Below, one piece after another: positions 1 through 11,804 of a DNA stretch of 64,000 nt; within the stretch, counting starts at the first letter, position 1, and each line of letters begins with the position of its first letter. The translations under genes and the position numbers were made by a program. The notes under the pieces were generated by a model. The model ran no database searches. It was not told the origin of the DNA and was given only the letters and a program-made list of their open reading frames with translations. The DNA lies in assembly GCF_949628265.1 (NCBI RefSeq), contig NC_088789.1:17600886-17664885 (forward strand), read 5' to 3'. Origin of the DNA: Cloeon dipterum (Eukaryota; Arthropoda; Insecta; Ephemeroptera; Baetidae).

Positions 1-1004
1 ACCAGTCGTGCTTAATGTCTACGACATGGTAAAAAAGCCGCAGTTTTCAATTTCGTGTGTAAATTTAATATTTTTTTCAGTACTGGACCAACGAATACAC
101 AACAAATTTGGGCCTCGGCGTCTACCACTCGGGGGTGGAGATCTATGGCACAGGTATGGAGCAGGAAAAATTGTTAGATTTTTTGCTATAAATTTTCGGC
201 AGAATTTGCTTATGGAGGCCACCCGTTCCCTTTCTCCGGAGTGTTTGAGATCGCGCCCAAAGACGCTGATGAGCTGGGAGAACAGTTTAGATTCAGGTTG
301 GTGCAAAATTCTATAAGGAAAACGGATTTTTAATTGATAATGCACTATTTTAGGCAAAGCATACAGTTAGGATTCACAGATTTCACAGACGAAGACGTGA
401 AACGGATAGTGGTTGAGATGGGAAAGGACTTCCGTGGTGATCGGTACCACCTCATGAGCAAAAATTGCAACCACTTCTCTGGAAACCTTGTTCAAGTAAG
501 AAAATTAAAAAATATTAATCAGTCTTGTTTTCAATTTAAATGCTAGACTTGTTTTCGCCAGTGAAATAACTAAACTTATTTGTTATTTTTCTTTTTTCAG
601 ACATTGTAAAAATATTTTGGGAATAATTTATTAAGTCTCTAGAAATGAATTAAATTTTGTTATTTGAAACAAGAGATTTAAACTGTAGATATGCAGGAAT
701 TTTCATTTAAAAGCTTACTCAATGGCTGTCCAGTACAAAAATGGGCAAAACTTTCCATTTTTTTAAGTAGGTGCTTGAATTAAACGATAATTTTTCTCTT
801 CTTCAGATTCTCTGCGGAGAGACAATTCCCAGTTGGGTGAACCGCCTTGCCTACTTCAGCTCCTGCGTGCCCTTCCTGCAGCGCTGCCTGCCGCGAGAGT
901 GGCTGACTCCGATGGCGCTGCAGCAGTCGCTGACCTCGCACCCGCAGGGCGAGTCGTCCAATGTGACGCCGCCCTCGTCCAACCACAGCAGTAGACACTT
1001 CTGA
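1..1004 (+). CDS. DESI2: DESI2-type PPPDE desumoylating/deubiquitinating peptidase, 5' end outside window
   Basis: Exons read as 1-28, 81-153, 203-296, 354-495 and 807-1004 (stop TGA 1002-1004), all with GT/AG introns in consistent phase. The protein starts inside the first PPPDE strand (VVLNVYDM, then [20 protein letters not shown]) and runs to ...NHSSRHF. The family uses a His/Cys pair. The His is visible in [11 protein letters not shown] and the Cys in [10 protein letters not shown]. The segment [20 protein letters not shown] and the following LPREWLTP are typical of DESI2 (PPPDE1/PNAS4), a cytoplasmic cysteine isopeptidase acting on SUMO or ubiquitin conjugates, rather than DESI1. The Ser-rich tail is as short and divergent as in relatives. 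Only the first few residues appear to lie upstream. The subfamily call rests on recognised motifs; substrate preference is inferred from the family. Confidence 0.9.
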
Positions 1005-2460
1005 TTATGCTGCTGCCTGACAAACAAAACTCGAGTCAAGACTGTTCTTCAATTTAAATTAATCTGTTGAAATTCGCAACAATTTTTTAATTTTTCGGCA
1101 TTTATTTCACGGAACCAAAACAAACTGCCGCTTTTTGTGCGATTCAGTTAGTTTTCAATAACTCTCGCCATTTTCGTGTCTATGAATATTGATGAATTAA
1201 CTCTCAACGACTTTCAAAAACCCCAGAAACGTCGTGTGTTTCTTGTTGTCAACAAATTTTTAAACACTTGTCGATGTCGTAACAAAAATTGTATGGATTA
1301 TTGGACAATTGCGCATAATATCAACAAGTGTATTTTTAAATGTCACAATATTATACGTGATGTATTTGCGCGTCGGATATTGTAAAAATGATGTTTATAA
1401 TAGATCTTGTTATATACGATCAAATAGGATAATCCCAAACACGGACTTGGATTCGGAGGATAGTCTTCCGTTGCAGTCTAAAAATGAACAGCTATCGCTT
1501 TACTTACAAAACTCTTTTGCAATTTGCATCCTCTGGCAGCACAAATTTTGTTTCGTCTTCTGCAATATGAACGAACATTAATGAAACTTTGTGTTGAACT
1601 GTGAACTGCAAAGGTAATAAAATACATTTAAAGGATTTCCGCATCTAATGCAAAAACTATTAGCCATATTATCACTCAAATTTTAGTTGCTTGTCGATTC
1701 AGTAAATTCATCGCTTTTCTCCTATGTTTTGCTCCTTTTTTTAATGTAAACCGTCCTCGTATTAGTTAAAATCAACACACAAATTAAGCACGAATGTTGA
1801 AAATTTACAGAGTACTAAATTGTGCGTAGAATTATTACACGCAATAAAGGAACTATGCCATTATACACATTCATTTCTATTCTATTTTGAATTTTAATTT
1901 TTCTTCAGAACTCTTGATGTTCAAGTAGTAATTCGGTGATTTCGCCTTCTCTTGATTTTTGAGTAGCGGGCGGGTGCAAAAATAATTGATCAATAATAAT
2001 TGGTTCCCTGTTCCCTAACTCAAAATAGTCTATTTGGAAAAACTTAATCGAAAAATAATGAGTTTCTCAGTTTGAAAATTTGTATAAAATATTTTGCTTG
2101 GAAATGCTTGTTTTTCTTTGTTAACATTTTAGTAGTTTTATTGTCACTTTACAAGGTCGTTAGAACACACATCGAAAAAAATTGTGGCAAAAATCTGTAC
2201 ATAATATTTTGAAAAAAGTCCACGATTGATCCGCATTGCAAGATGACTATAATGAGAGGGCGCAGGTCCAAAAATTCTTGAAACGCGGGCGTAGCAGTTT
2301 CCAGAACGTGCTGGAAATTCGAACATTTTTACACTTTCACCAAGATTTGTTGTTTAAAACCCGATATATAAGAGAATTATTTGGACACAAGCAAATAAAT
2401 GACAAACAATGGTCCGTAACAAACACTGATCGCATTTTAAGTATTGTCAGGTAACTCTCT
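1005..2460. other. 3' UTR of the DESI2-like gene and AT-rich intergenic DNA
   Basis: No supported coding sequence. AATAAA at 1616-1621 is a plausible poly(A) signal for the DESI2-like gene, and a second AATAAA-type site follows near 1846. The short open frames here have no splice context, no recognisable motif and low-GC composition. I see nothing else. Confidence 0.6.
1616..1621 (+). terminator. Poly(A) signal AATAAA, DESI2-like gene
   Basis: Canonical AATAAA about 610 bases after the stop codon, on the coding strand. Use is inferred, not shown. Confidence 0.45.
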
Positions 2461-2987
2461 TCAATTTGGCGCCACCTTTATGATTCAAAAGAAACGCATG
2501 CGCAGATAGTACCTCCGAACAATTCTGGGCCCCTCCCCCATTCTGGCTCTCGGCAGGCGTTGGTCCGCCATTATGCAGCACAGGGCTGGCAACTAAAAGG
2601 CAGTTTTATTCGGCATACTTTCTCGCTGCCACCATTATCAGGTACGAAATGTCTTCGGACTTGTCCGCAACATTAGTATTCACGATGCGGCCGTGTGGAG
2701 AAGGGCGAAAGTGGCCGTGTTCGGCCGCAAATCGTCTGTCCCCTTGTCGAGGCCCTCAATTGTCACGGAGTCACGGGCTGCCATTCCCGAACCGAATTTT
2801 CCGATCATTCGCAGCGTTACAAGCTCGAGTTCCCGCGTATTTTGGCGGCCGGTTTGATATCATTGCCAAAAATATGAAATTATTTTTCGTGAGTCGATTT
2901 AAATTTCCTAATTCTAATTTTTTTTGCGCAATAATGGTTATTTTGAAATTAAATATTTCTAATTTATTATTAATAATAATTTCAGCA
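2461..2987 (+). promoter_or_regulatory. Probable promoter and spliced 5' UTR of the ZAD zinc finger gene
   Basis: A local GC-rich island (about 2510-2860) precedes the zinc finger gene. It contains GCATGCGCA at 2496-2504, which matches the core of an NRF-1/Ewg-type site, and a GCCATTATG-like Pho/YY1-like word near 2570. A good splice donor (TTCGTGAGT) near 2889 and an acceptor ending TTTCAG at 2985 would remove a short 5' UTR intron just before the ATG at 2988. The frame is open upstream to ATG 2649, but that stretch is unlike protein and crosses AT-rich DNA. I therefore prefer the start at 2988, which also places the ZAD near the N-terminus as usual. Confidence 0.45.
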
Positions 2988-5900
2988 ATGGAGCTGTTGG
3001 AGGGCGAGAGCACTGTTGTGCTACCCGGCACCCTGTGGTGCTTCATCTGCGGCAAGAGGGTGGGTTCCTCCGCCCGCTCTTGCACGAACATGTTCCAAGT
3101 GTCCACGTCGAGCAATCAGCTACTGCACAAATGCATCGCCGGCATAATTAGCAGGGACTTGGTCGAGGATCAGGTGCCGACTCCCGTAAGTCTTGTTGAA
3201 ATTTTTTCTGGGCTGTTGAATAATAGATTCCGTAGAACCTGTGCAAGGCGTGCCACAAGACGGTGCTGAGCATTGACGAGGTGGAGATGCAGTTGAACGA
3301 CATGAAGGAGGAAGTGATAAGCAGGTTGAAGAAAACAGAAGCCATGCTTAAGAACGGGGAACTGCCTCCGACTGACGAGCCTATTCTGCCAACCCCCAAG
3401 ACAAAGACGCCGAGGGCTCCGATTTTTATCAAACAGGAGCAGGTTGAAGTCACTGTGGATGGCGTTAAGAAGGAGCCACAGCCCGCGCCTAAAAGGTCTA
3501 GGGGCAGACCTCCGAAGAAGGCGTACACCCTGGCCGCTAAAAAGGACGCAGAGCCTGATAGTGTAGAAAAATTTGAAATATGATAGAGTTTATTGATTAA
3601 TTAGCTTCTTATTCAACCTTAGCTGTTGGAGAAATTAGAGGCGATTCATGGTGAGGGCAAGAGCAGCGAGGCTGAAGACAGTCTTAAGCAGATCATCGTC
3701 AGCGTCGGCGCCGGGGATGACAATGAGGACGTGGAAGCGTTAGCCGACTTGAGCAACACCTCTGACCCTGACTTTGACGCGGCCCAAGAGGAGGTAGAGG
3801 AACCTAGCAAGAAAACCAGGGTGAGGATCTCTCTGTCTAATAAGCAAGGTGGGGTTTTAAATGATTAACATTTTAGACGCGAACAACCAGATTGGGTAGT
3901 AAAAAAGCCAATCCACTAGCCAAGAAGCGCGGCAGACCACGCGACAGTGGCAGAGGAGCCGAGGAAGAAGATGTAAGTGTTACAAAAATTCAGCCAGGTT
4001 TTTCCGCTGGGTCTAGACCAATTTAAAAAATCAACCTAGCCATGCTTTTGAGTTCTGGGGTGAGCAAAACCTTAAGGAAAAACTTTCAAATCAATTATAA
4101 TCGTAATCAATTTTTAATTACATTACCTTTGAACAGACATTTTAAATCATTATTTTTTTTACTTTCCTATATTCTTGGATGTTTTAAAATAAGATAATTT
4201 CTTGCATCTATTTGTTATAAATTTTTCATTTTTCATTACACATTTTCTCAATTATATTTATTATTGATTATGTGTATGATTGAAAATATTTTGAAAATAA
4301 TCATTTTTGTCCTTTGTAGACTCAAACTGGTGGATCTGAGCCTGAAGCTATGCTTAGCTGCTCTGCGTGTGAATCAAAGTTTACCGAAGTATCAAAACTA
4401 ATCACTCACTTGAAAAAAGAGCACGACATCACCGTCTACATGTGCGAGTTTTGCGGCGGAGATTACGAAAACCAAGAAGCGCTTGAGGAGCACCAAAAAA
4501 CGTCACATCCTCCGGATGCTAATGATGAATCTGTAATTTACACAATCAACAGATTGGATTATCACTAAATCAAATTCATTTGCAGAGTCCCGTCTATGAT
4601 GCAGATTTAGACGCCGAGGGAGATTTCCAGTGTGAGCTCTGCAACAAGCTCTACAACAACAAAAGGGCTCTGAAAGAGCACAAAAAAGTTCACTACGGAC
4701 GCAATTATTCTTGCGACATCTGCCACAAAAGGTTTGCGACGAAAACGTTGCTGAGCGAGCACATTGTGCAGCACGACGGACAGCGCCCATTCGAGTGCAA
4801 CACGTGCGCCAAAACCTTTGCCTCCAAATATTGCCTGAAGGTGCACTTGAAAACGCACCAAGTGCGACCGCGGCCCTACCAATGCCAATCGTGCCCAAAA
4901 TCTTTTATGAAACCGGAGCATCTTTCTCAGCATGAGCGGACCCACACTGCCAAAAAGGTAACAAATATGTATAATTTTGTTTCATTTACCAAAGACATAA
5001 GCTTTATGAGAAAGTAGTGTAATCAAACTTGTCTGTAATATCATATTCTTTTCATCGTTTTTATGAGAAAATTTTGAGACCTGTTTTTTATCTCCCCTTA
5101 GTAAAATATTGAAAAATAGACGCCCTTGGCCAAGGTCAATAGTCACATCTACTTAGTTTAATTCAAGTTTCTAATTAACAATTTGAGAATGTGCTGTCCC
5201 ATGACATAATGCGCAACTTTATGAAATTTTCAGTGTTTTTTCCTGCTTAGCGCATCCCGTGGGCTGTGAGCTCATTTTTCTCTTTTGTTGCGAAGAATTA
5301 CGAAAAGCATTTATTTTCACTTTCATGTTTTGAACAAAAATATTGTCATCTCCAAATCTCGGATTCTGAACATCAGAATTGCATCAAATGTACACCGTTA
5401 TACTTCTCTCAACCTGCTCAGACCTGCTGAAAGGTTTAGGGGGGCGGTTGGCACCTGGGTTAAGGACTTTGAGGATGGTTTAAAATACTGAAAGTGTATG
5501 ATTTGTGTCTAGATGAACCGTCGTCTCCAAATTAACAACAATTTTAATTGTTAAACACTTTTGTGTCTTTAGGAGTACCTGTGCACGACTTGTGGCAAGG
5601 GCTTTGCTAGCGCGCGAAACCTGGAGGTACACGGCGTGGTGCACACGGGCTACAAGCCGTTCGTGTGTCGCACATGCGGCAAGGCGTTCGCGCGCCGGGC
5701 TGAAATCCTCGACCACGAGCGCATTCACACAGGCGAGCGGCCCTTCCAGTGCGAGACATGTGGCGCAACCTTCAGCCAGAGGTCCAACCTGCAGAGTCAC
5801 AAGCGGGCCACGCACCTTGACGACCGCCGATTCGTCTGCCCTGACTGCAGTGAGTACACATAGAAAAAATGTTTTAATTTTTTTCTTCAGTTTCATTTTT

Positions 5901-7199
5901 TAAAAAAAATGCAATATTAATAATAATTTTTTCAAACTGCAGAAGTATTCAATGTGTATAAATTTTTCAATACGCCCTCTTCCAGTGGTTGCTCTTCACT
6001 GGATGTCTGGTGTAAAAATTGCAACATATATTCTTAAATTCTTGCAATTTTTCCTTTATATAAGCGTAGTATTTCATATTTTCTTTTCATTTACAAATTC
6101 AGAGAAGAGCTTCAAGCGGCGGAGACTTCTGGACTACCACATGCGATCAGTTCACACAGGTGAACGGCCTTACCAGTGCGAGGAGTGCAACGCCACTTTT
6201 GTCTATCCGGAACATTTCAAGAAGCACAAGCGCATACACACTGGAGAGAAGCCCTTCCGCTGTGAGGTTGGTGTATTAACATTTTTGACAAAATAAATGT
6301 ACAAACTATTTTAGCAATCACGCTTACCTTCAGTTTGTGTGATTTCCATTAAAACTTATAAACCATTATTTTTTAACAATTTTTAAAAAATTTAGGTGTG
6401 TGGAAAAGCTTTTAACTCTCGTGACAACCGAAACGCGCATCGTTTCATACACTCCAACAAGAAACCATATGAGTGCCTGGTGTGCGGCATGGGATTCATG
6501 CGGAAACCACTGCTCTACACGCATATGCAGTCTCAAGGCCACGTGCACGACACGATCGTGGTGAACCAGCCACAGGTGCCGCAGGGCGCCAGTACCATGG
6601 TGCACGAGGCGGCTGCCGCCGCTGGAATCTCTGCAGAGAAGGTGTACATCTCCACGCAGGTACGCGAGAAGCCGCCCTGAGTTTTTAAACCCTTTTTAAA
6701 AGACCTTTTAGGGAAAAGTATTAATTTAGCAAACACATAGCTGCTTTTTAGGCACTCAATTTTCTGAAATAAGTAACCGTATGTCAAAAAATCCGATGTA
6801 AATTATAATATATAAATGTTATAAAATATGAATGAAATGCAGACTAATTGACTGATAGCTCCTACATTTTTTCTTTTTTTTTTAATGAATTCAAAGTGTT
6901 CGCTTTGTCCTCCGTGAAGTAGCAGCTGATTTTTTCTAACTAATTTCTAATTTCAGGACCCTGACGGTATTGAGGAGGCCGTGGAGACGATTCTGATCGA
7001 GACTCCGATGCAGTTTGCTGAGGGCGAGACGGTGGAAGTGGCTGGTGACGGGCCGCGGGCTATCATCCTGCACACTGCTGAGGACGTGAAGGAAGGAGGC
7101 AACATCCAGTTGGTGCACATACGCCTCGAGGGAGACGACACGCCGCAGTGGGTCAACATCTCCGAGCTGAATGAGGAAGATGAGCCGATGGAAGCTTAG
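2988..7199 (+). CDS. ZAD-like, AT-hook, 13-finger C2H2 zinc finger protein
   Basis: Ten coding exons: 2988-3185, 3236-3562, 3623-3820, 3877-3972, 4320-4532, 4586-4957, 5573-5849, 6103-6266, 6396-6659 and 6957-7199, giving about 783 residues. The N-terminus has CFIC ... CKAC pairs about 50 residues apart, the Cys layout of the ZAD dimerisation domain of insect zinc finger proteins. A basic/acidic linker follows with two AT-hook-like cores (RSRGRPPKK and KKRGRPRDSG), which bind the AT-rich minor groove. Thirteen C2H2 fingers follow, many joined by TGEKP/TGERP-type linkers, then an acidic, finger-free tail of about 130 residues. The protein is a predicted nuclear DNA-binding factor; its target is unknown. 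The 56-base intron after 3820 is unusually short, and retaining it would stop translation before all fingers. No specific orthologue is named because fingers diverge quickly. Confidence 0.88.
5335..5485 (+). repeat. Dispersed repeat family R3, copy inside a zinc finger gene intron
   Basis: The stretch carries words such as CCAAATCTCGGAT ... CATCAGAATTG ... ACACCGTT ... CTCTCAACCT ... GAAAGGTTTAG. The same order recurs near 28375-28500, inverted near 28725-28850, at 39055-39310 and at 46440-46690. It is a short non-coding interspersed repeat of unknown class. Confidence 0.5.
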
Positions 7200-7329
7200 C
7201 ACACTTTAAAAAAATTAAACAAAACGATTTGTTTTTGTCACTTTATTTCTGTGTAGCCTTTGGTTAGGGGTAATTAAACATAAAGTAATTATCAGGCTGA
7301 ATTTGAATCATCTGCTGAAAGACAGTTGT

Positions 7330-7335
7330 AATAAA
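7330..7335 (+). terminator. Poly(A) signal AATAAA, zinc finger gene
   Basis: AATAAA 131 bases after the stop codon on the coding strand. It is the best candidate 3' end of the zinc finger transcript. Confidence 0.55.
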
Positions 7336-7613
7336 GGAAACTTTTGACTAAAATCTAAATCACCCCTGTTGTTTGCGTACAATCAATTTTAGTACGAGAA
7401 AAACAAACCTATTAACCCCTACTCAATGCATGCCACTACTGACGCCAGACTAGAGCTCACTACATACTTCTTATAGGTTAACACGTTGTTGCGGTTATTG
7501 CAGGCAACACTTCTTGCTTTCAAACTTGTTTGTAGACAAGGGCCATCGTGCAGCATAAAAAACAAATTCACTTTAATCTTAAAGTCAAACAGGGCTCTTG
7601 CCAAAAAATGAAA

Positions 7614-8012
7614 ATCAACAGAGATGAAGAACGAGAAGAATAACTTTGCCGCGATGAATTTAAAATTATCACAGTTGAAGTGAGTGCATTATTATTAGCA
7701 TTATTTCCTGAAAAACAACTTTTCCATTCTTCACCATACTTATTTATTATTGTTATCTTTGAAGCGTTTTTTAGTGTCTCGTCGATTACAGTCGAGTATC
7801 AGCATTAGCAGAGCAGCGGATGCGATCTTGGTTGTGACCGGTGATATACAGTCAATATGCAATTGTGTAGTGGGGAGCCAGACCAGCTTAGTGGGTTAAC
7901 GCATGAGGTGTTGACAAGGTTCGAGACGGGACACATACATTACACATGACGAATCTCCCCAATATGATTAGAATGGTTCTATATGAGTCATGTGCAAATC
8001 AGCCTTCCTACC
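7614..8012 (+). mobile_element. tRNA-derived SINE, copy 1 (degenerate)
   Basis: About 400 bases near-identical in order to 9546-9943 and 11805-12181. Shared start: GATGAAGAACGAGAA... Shared end: ATGAGTCATGTG...CTTCCT. A Pol III A-box-like stretch (GACCAGCTTAGTGGGTTAAC, about 7881-7900) and a B-box-like GGTTCGAGACGG (about 7918-7929) are visible. This copy has lost about 10 bases between the boxes compared with the other two. No protein is encoded. The class call is inferred from the tRNA-like boxes. Confidence 0.65.
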
Positions 8013-9215
8013 AATTTTTTGCGCACTCAGGGAAATTTCTCATTGCATTATTTAAACAGTATATTATGAAAATTGATCACCCTGTCACTAAAATTTCCCC
8101 AATAATTCGATTTTTATAAATATGAAGAAATGAAGTTACTCATAATTTTAACCGCAATAATACATAGGTTTTTAAACGAAACTGTTGCGTGTATATTATG
8201 ATAAGTTCATACTAAGTTATCACAATTAAGTATATTCATTTAAAAAAATTAAAGAAAAAATGGTGCACTCGCTGAATTTCCAGAAGTTGTTTTTTATTTG
8301 TCACTATACCTATTTACCTCTGCAGAAAAAAATTGAAACAACAAAAAACGTAACAATTTAATTTAATTCCTATTAACAATTAACTCTTAAAGTGGAATGA
8401 TACTGGGCAACAATTGAAAATTATTTAAATTGTTGGATGCTCTAAACAATTACCGATAAACAATTTGTTCAACAATTTGCAATAATAAAAAATGACCTTC
8501 CTACAATAAAAATTCAAATTTTGCCAATTTTCTCCAAAATTTACAGTGCTCGAACATATTTTCTTGGCATATTCCGATTCCTCTCGCCGAGATCTGTTCA
8601 ACGGTGTATGCCACTTATTGGGGAAACTCTTGGTTTTGAAATAAAATCGGATTTCAAGTAAGGACACAGCCATTACCTATTTGAAAAACACGGTAACTTT
8701 CCAGCCAATTTTCTCAAAAAATTACAGCGCTCCTTAGGTCAATTTAGGCTTTAACTGAATCCTAAGGGATGAGTTTATGCATTGGCAACAAGCATTTTCC
8801 AGGCTTTTCCAGTATCAATCCTCTTTAAAATTATAACCGCATGACTAGAATTATTCTAGAAGATATTTTCTAGAACAAAACTTACATTTTAATAATAATA
8901 CAACACATTATAAATTTTAATTTAAAAAAAAAATAATTTTTCGATCAAAAGGTAGTAAAAGAGTTTAAAACAAATTGGTAAGAAAAAAATAAACGTGCTG
9001 CCCAAACGAAGTTTTTAGATATGCAACTAAATAACTTAAAGTTAATATCCCCAGACCATAATATTATATGTTATAAATGAAAATATATAATTTCGTGTAT
9101 TTATCATCCGAGAGGGAAAAATCCAGTCGTTTCCTACAGAAAACACAAGGCATTTTTCAAAAAATCAAGCTAATATTATTCATTTATTTATGAAATAAAT
9201 TACAAATAAGCATAT
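8013..9215 (-). repeat. Block C1: diverged duplicate of the DNA 3' of the helicase copy
   Basis: The sequence from about 8040 to 8350 and from 8840 to 9210 matches 12190-12500 and 12553-12915 with substitutions and small indels. The last part (about 9105-9210, around TATCATCCGAGAGGGAAAAATCC) also resembles the 3' flank and 3' UTR of the intact helicase near 18050-18140. C1 therefore looks like helicase 3'-flanking DNA, although no helicase exon lies next to it. No coding sequence is supported. Confidence 0.7.
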
Positions 9216-9218
9216 TAT

Positions 9219-9545
9219 ATGGACTAAAAATCAACTCTCTTTCAAACTGTGACCCTTCTGCATCGCAACCACTACAGTTTTGCCATCCTGAAAACTCCCA
9301 TACACAATACTCACAGGTATGGTAACATTTTATTACTACCTGGAAAAATTTAAGATACACACCGATTTAGATTAATTTTTAATGTATAATTTGTAAACAG
9401 TCATCTAAATAGGCATCTTTTGGCTCTTAAGCTTGAGATTTTCTCAATGCTCCGAGCGGCAGATTTTATATATAGATATCAACCTATTTTTCGGAAAACT
9501 TGGTCATTTTGACACCTCTATATCACCCTTACAACTTTTACTCAA
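9219..9545 (-). repeat. Copy of helicase intron 4 sequence
   Basis: This stretch aligns with about 24064-24390, inside intron 4 of the intact helicase gene. Both begin ...GGACTAAAAATCAACTCTC and run through the CATCTAAATAGGCATC region to the tract near TTTTGACA(C/T)CTCTATATCACC. It directly abuts block C1, so helicase 3' flank is joined to helicase intron 4 with all exons between missing. Part of the sequence also resembles other dispersed repeats, so an independent insertion is possible. Confidence 0.6.
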
Positions 9546-9943
9546 CACAGAGATGAAGAACGAGAATAACTTTGCCGTGATGAATTTAAAATTATCACAG
9601 TTGAAGTGAGTGTATTATTATTAGCATTATTTCCTGAAAAACAACTTTCCATTCTTCACCATACTTATTATTATTGTTATCTTTGAAGCGTTTTTTAGTG
9701 TCTCGTCGATTACTGGATTACAGTCTAGTATCAGCATTAGTTGAGCAGCGGATGCGATCTTGGTTGAGACCGGTGATATACCGTCAATATCTCAGTGAAT
9801 AGTGGGGAGCCAGACCAGCTCAGTGGGTTAACGCATGAGGTGCAGCCGAGAGTCTGGGTTCGAGACGGGATACACACATGACGACTCTCCCCAATATGAT
9901 TAGAAAGGAATAATATGAGTCATGTGTAAGTCAGGCTTCCTGT
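9546..9943 (+). mobile_element. tRNA-derived SINE, copy 2 (best preserved)
   Basis: The clearest of the three copies. The A-box-like stretch is CAGCTCAGTGGGTTAACGC at 9815-9833 and the B-box-like stretch is GGTTCGAGACGG at 9857-9868, spaced much as in a tRNA gene. The tRNA-like part lies about 250 bases into the repeat rather than at its start, so the true element may begin near 9800 with duplicated flank in front. Confidence 0.65.
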
Positions 9944-9974
9944 AAACTGTCAGGAATAAAAAATAGCGAGGGTC

Positions 9975-11776
9975 ACAAACGTGACGATAAAATGATGTTA
10001 TGGTTAGGAGAACTTGAATATCAGCGGTTAAATAGTTTCTCCTCACCCAACTATACATACTGAAATAATTTGGTGAGTTAACACTTTATTCAGTAGGTTG
10101 ACAGGCTTCCTATCTTTTTTCATCACGGAATGTTTGTGTTCTTACAAAATATAAACAGAACTTATATTTTGTCGCCCATCTTCTTGATGGGCTTTGGGCT
10201 TCCCAGCAAATTGTGGCAAGGCCATAACAGTCTTGTTTTTCCTCGTTTGCCGGTAGGCTACTTTCTTCTGCGCTGATGAAGATATATGAAGATAAGTTTG
10301 GGATGGCGCGCGCACTCCAAAATTGCGTGTTTCTTGCTCTTCCCATATATGTACCCTCGTCTTGGCAAAATATGACATGCACGTTGTCATAACCTTTTGG
10401 TTCATCGCCCATTACGCGTCAAAGTGTAAACCTATAAGTAAATAAAAAAGTAGTGAGTAAAGTATGGGGCTAGGGCTGTGAGTATGGCAGACTCACCATT
10501 TTCGCCCAACTCACACTTCTCGCTAGGATAGGGATTAACATTGAATCTTCCCATCAGAGCGAGAAGTGTTAGTGAGCGGAAAGTGTGAGCCCCCCATATA
10601 CACACACGACAATGTTAATTTTTTTATCTAAACGCGCATAAGCATTTTACAATTTACTTTTTAAATTAAAAATATATTATATCAACTTTTGAAATAAGAA
10701 ATATTCTATTTACTCGAAGCCCGCATAAAACAAAATGGTTTCTACTAACCTCATTGCTTGGAAAACTCATTCTCTTCGTGGTTCGGTATCAAATGAACTC
10801 CTTCGAAGTTAGTCACTTCCAACGAAAGCTCGCGTTGGTTCGTTGGTTGCGAGTTTGGCATCCTTTGAATTCCGATGCGGACCATTCCGACCAAAAGTAG
10901 GAATCCAAAAGAATTCGAGATGTTCCAGAAATTCTCGAGTAAGAAAATGCAGGAAAATCGGACTCTGACTTGTCAAGACCTTGATATGTGGTCTTCAAAT
11001 TCCGTGCAGACACGAGAATTCGGAGAAATTTACAATGCCAAGAGAGTGCTGGATTCTTTTAAATTCTGCTTCTGTAGCATATACTATTCCTTACATTTTT
11101 TGACGCCTAAATGCGTTCTGATTTAATTTTCCATTTTATTTATATTAAAGTTTCATTTTAAATTGTTTTAAATAAATGTAAATGTCCTAGAAATTAATGG
11201 GCAATATTTTTAAATTAAAAAGAATTTGTTCAATCAAATCTGAAAAATAGAATCTTGAACTTGAGCATTTACTGAAGAGGTCTCCTCGAATTAGAGAGGA
11301 CTTAATGACTAAGTGTGAGAATTAAGTTATAAAATAAGTAGTTCAGGTTTTGGGATTTTTCATACCAAAAATGAATGGGCATCTTTTACAGATTTTAGGA
11401 AGTTTTATGCAAGGTATTTTAGAGGTTTATTTGAAATAGGCATCTTGTATGCGTGGGATCCTCAGATTTAGAGGAAAATTTCTGGAGGGGTTGTCCTAGT
11501 AGCCCTATTTCGCATATTGGACTTAAATTCCTAAATTTGCCATTTTTACAGGTTATGTGAGTAAAAAAAACAACAGTACTTTTGTAAACAATTTATTAAC
11601 GTTGCCTGGATTGTGGATTAAGGTAGATGGTCTGAAAATATTCAAAATTTGACGCCAAAATTTCCCTTTATGATGAATAACTTCGTGAGGTCAAAGTTTA
11701 AGATAACAGAATTCAGGTAGTTTTCTCCAATAAAATCTAGCATTGAATTTATTAAATCCGTATTAGCTAAAATGCC
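9975..11776. repeat. Block A1: 1.8 kb segmental duplicate (pairs with 15705-17378)
   Basis: The same order of sequence is found in both blocks. Shared landmarks include GGTTAAATAGTTT(C/T)TCCTCA, GGGATGGCGC near 10300/16080, GACATGCAC near 10375/16160, CGAGTTTGGCATCCT near 10850/16490, and AGGGGTTGTCCTAGTAGCCC near 11490/17105. The 100-residue open frame on the minus strand at 10110-10412 is not kept in the other block, so I do not call it a gene. A1 carries extra DNA near 10480-10620 with a short inverted repeat (CACTTCTCGCT against AGCGAGAAGTG). Confidence 0.75.
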
Positions 11777-11804
11777 TTCGATTATCTACTCTCACATACT
11801 CTCC

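Noticed and set aside
2649-2987. Upstream in-frame ATG extending the zinc finger protein by 113 residues
   Set aside because: The extension runs through AT-rich, intron-like DNA with good splice signals, and ZAD domains normally start near the N-terminus.
9801-9875. Possible functional tRNA gene
   Set aside because: A and B boxes are present, but the acceptor and anticodon stems do not pair convincingly, and the unit recurs three times inside a longer repeat. A SINE head fits better.
10110-10412. 100-residue minus-strand open frame in block A1
   Set aside because: The matching DNA in block A2 does not keep the frame, and there is no splice context or motif.
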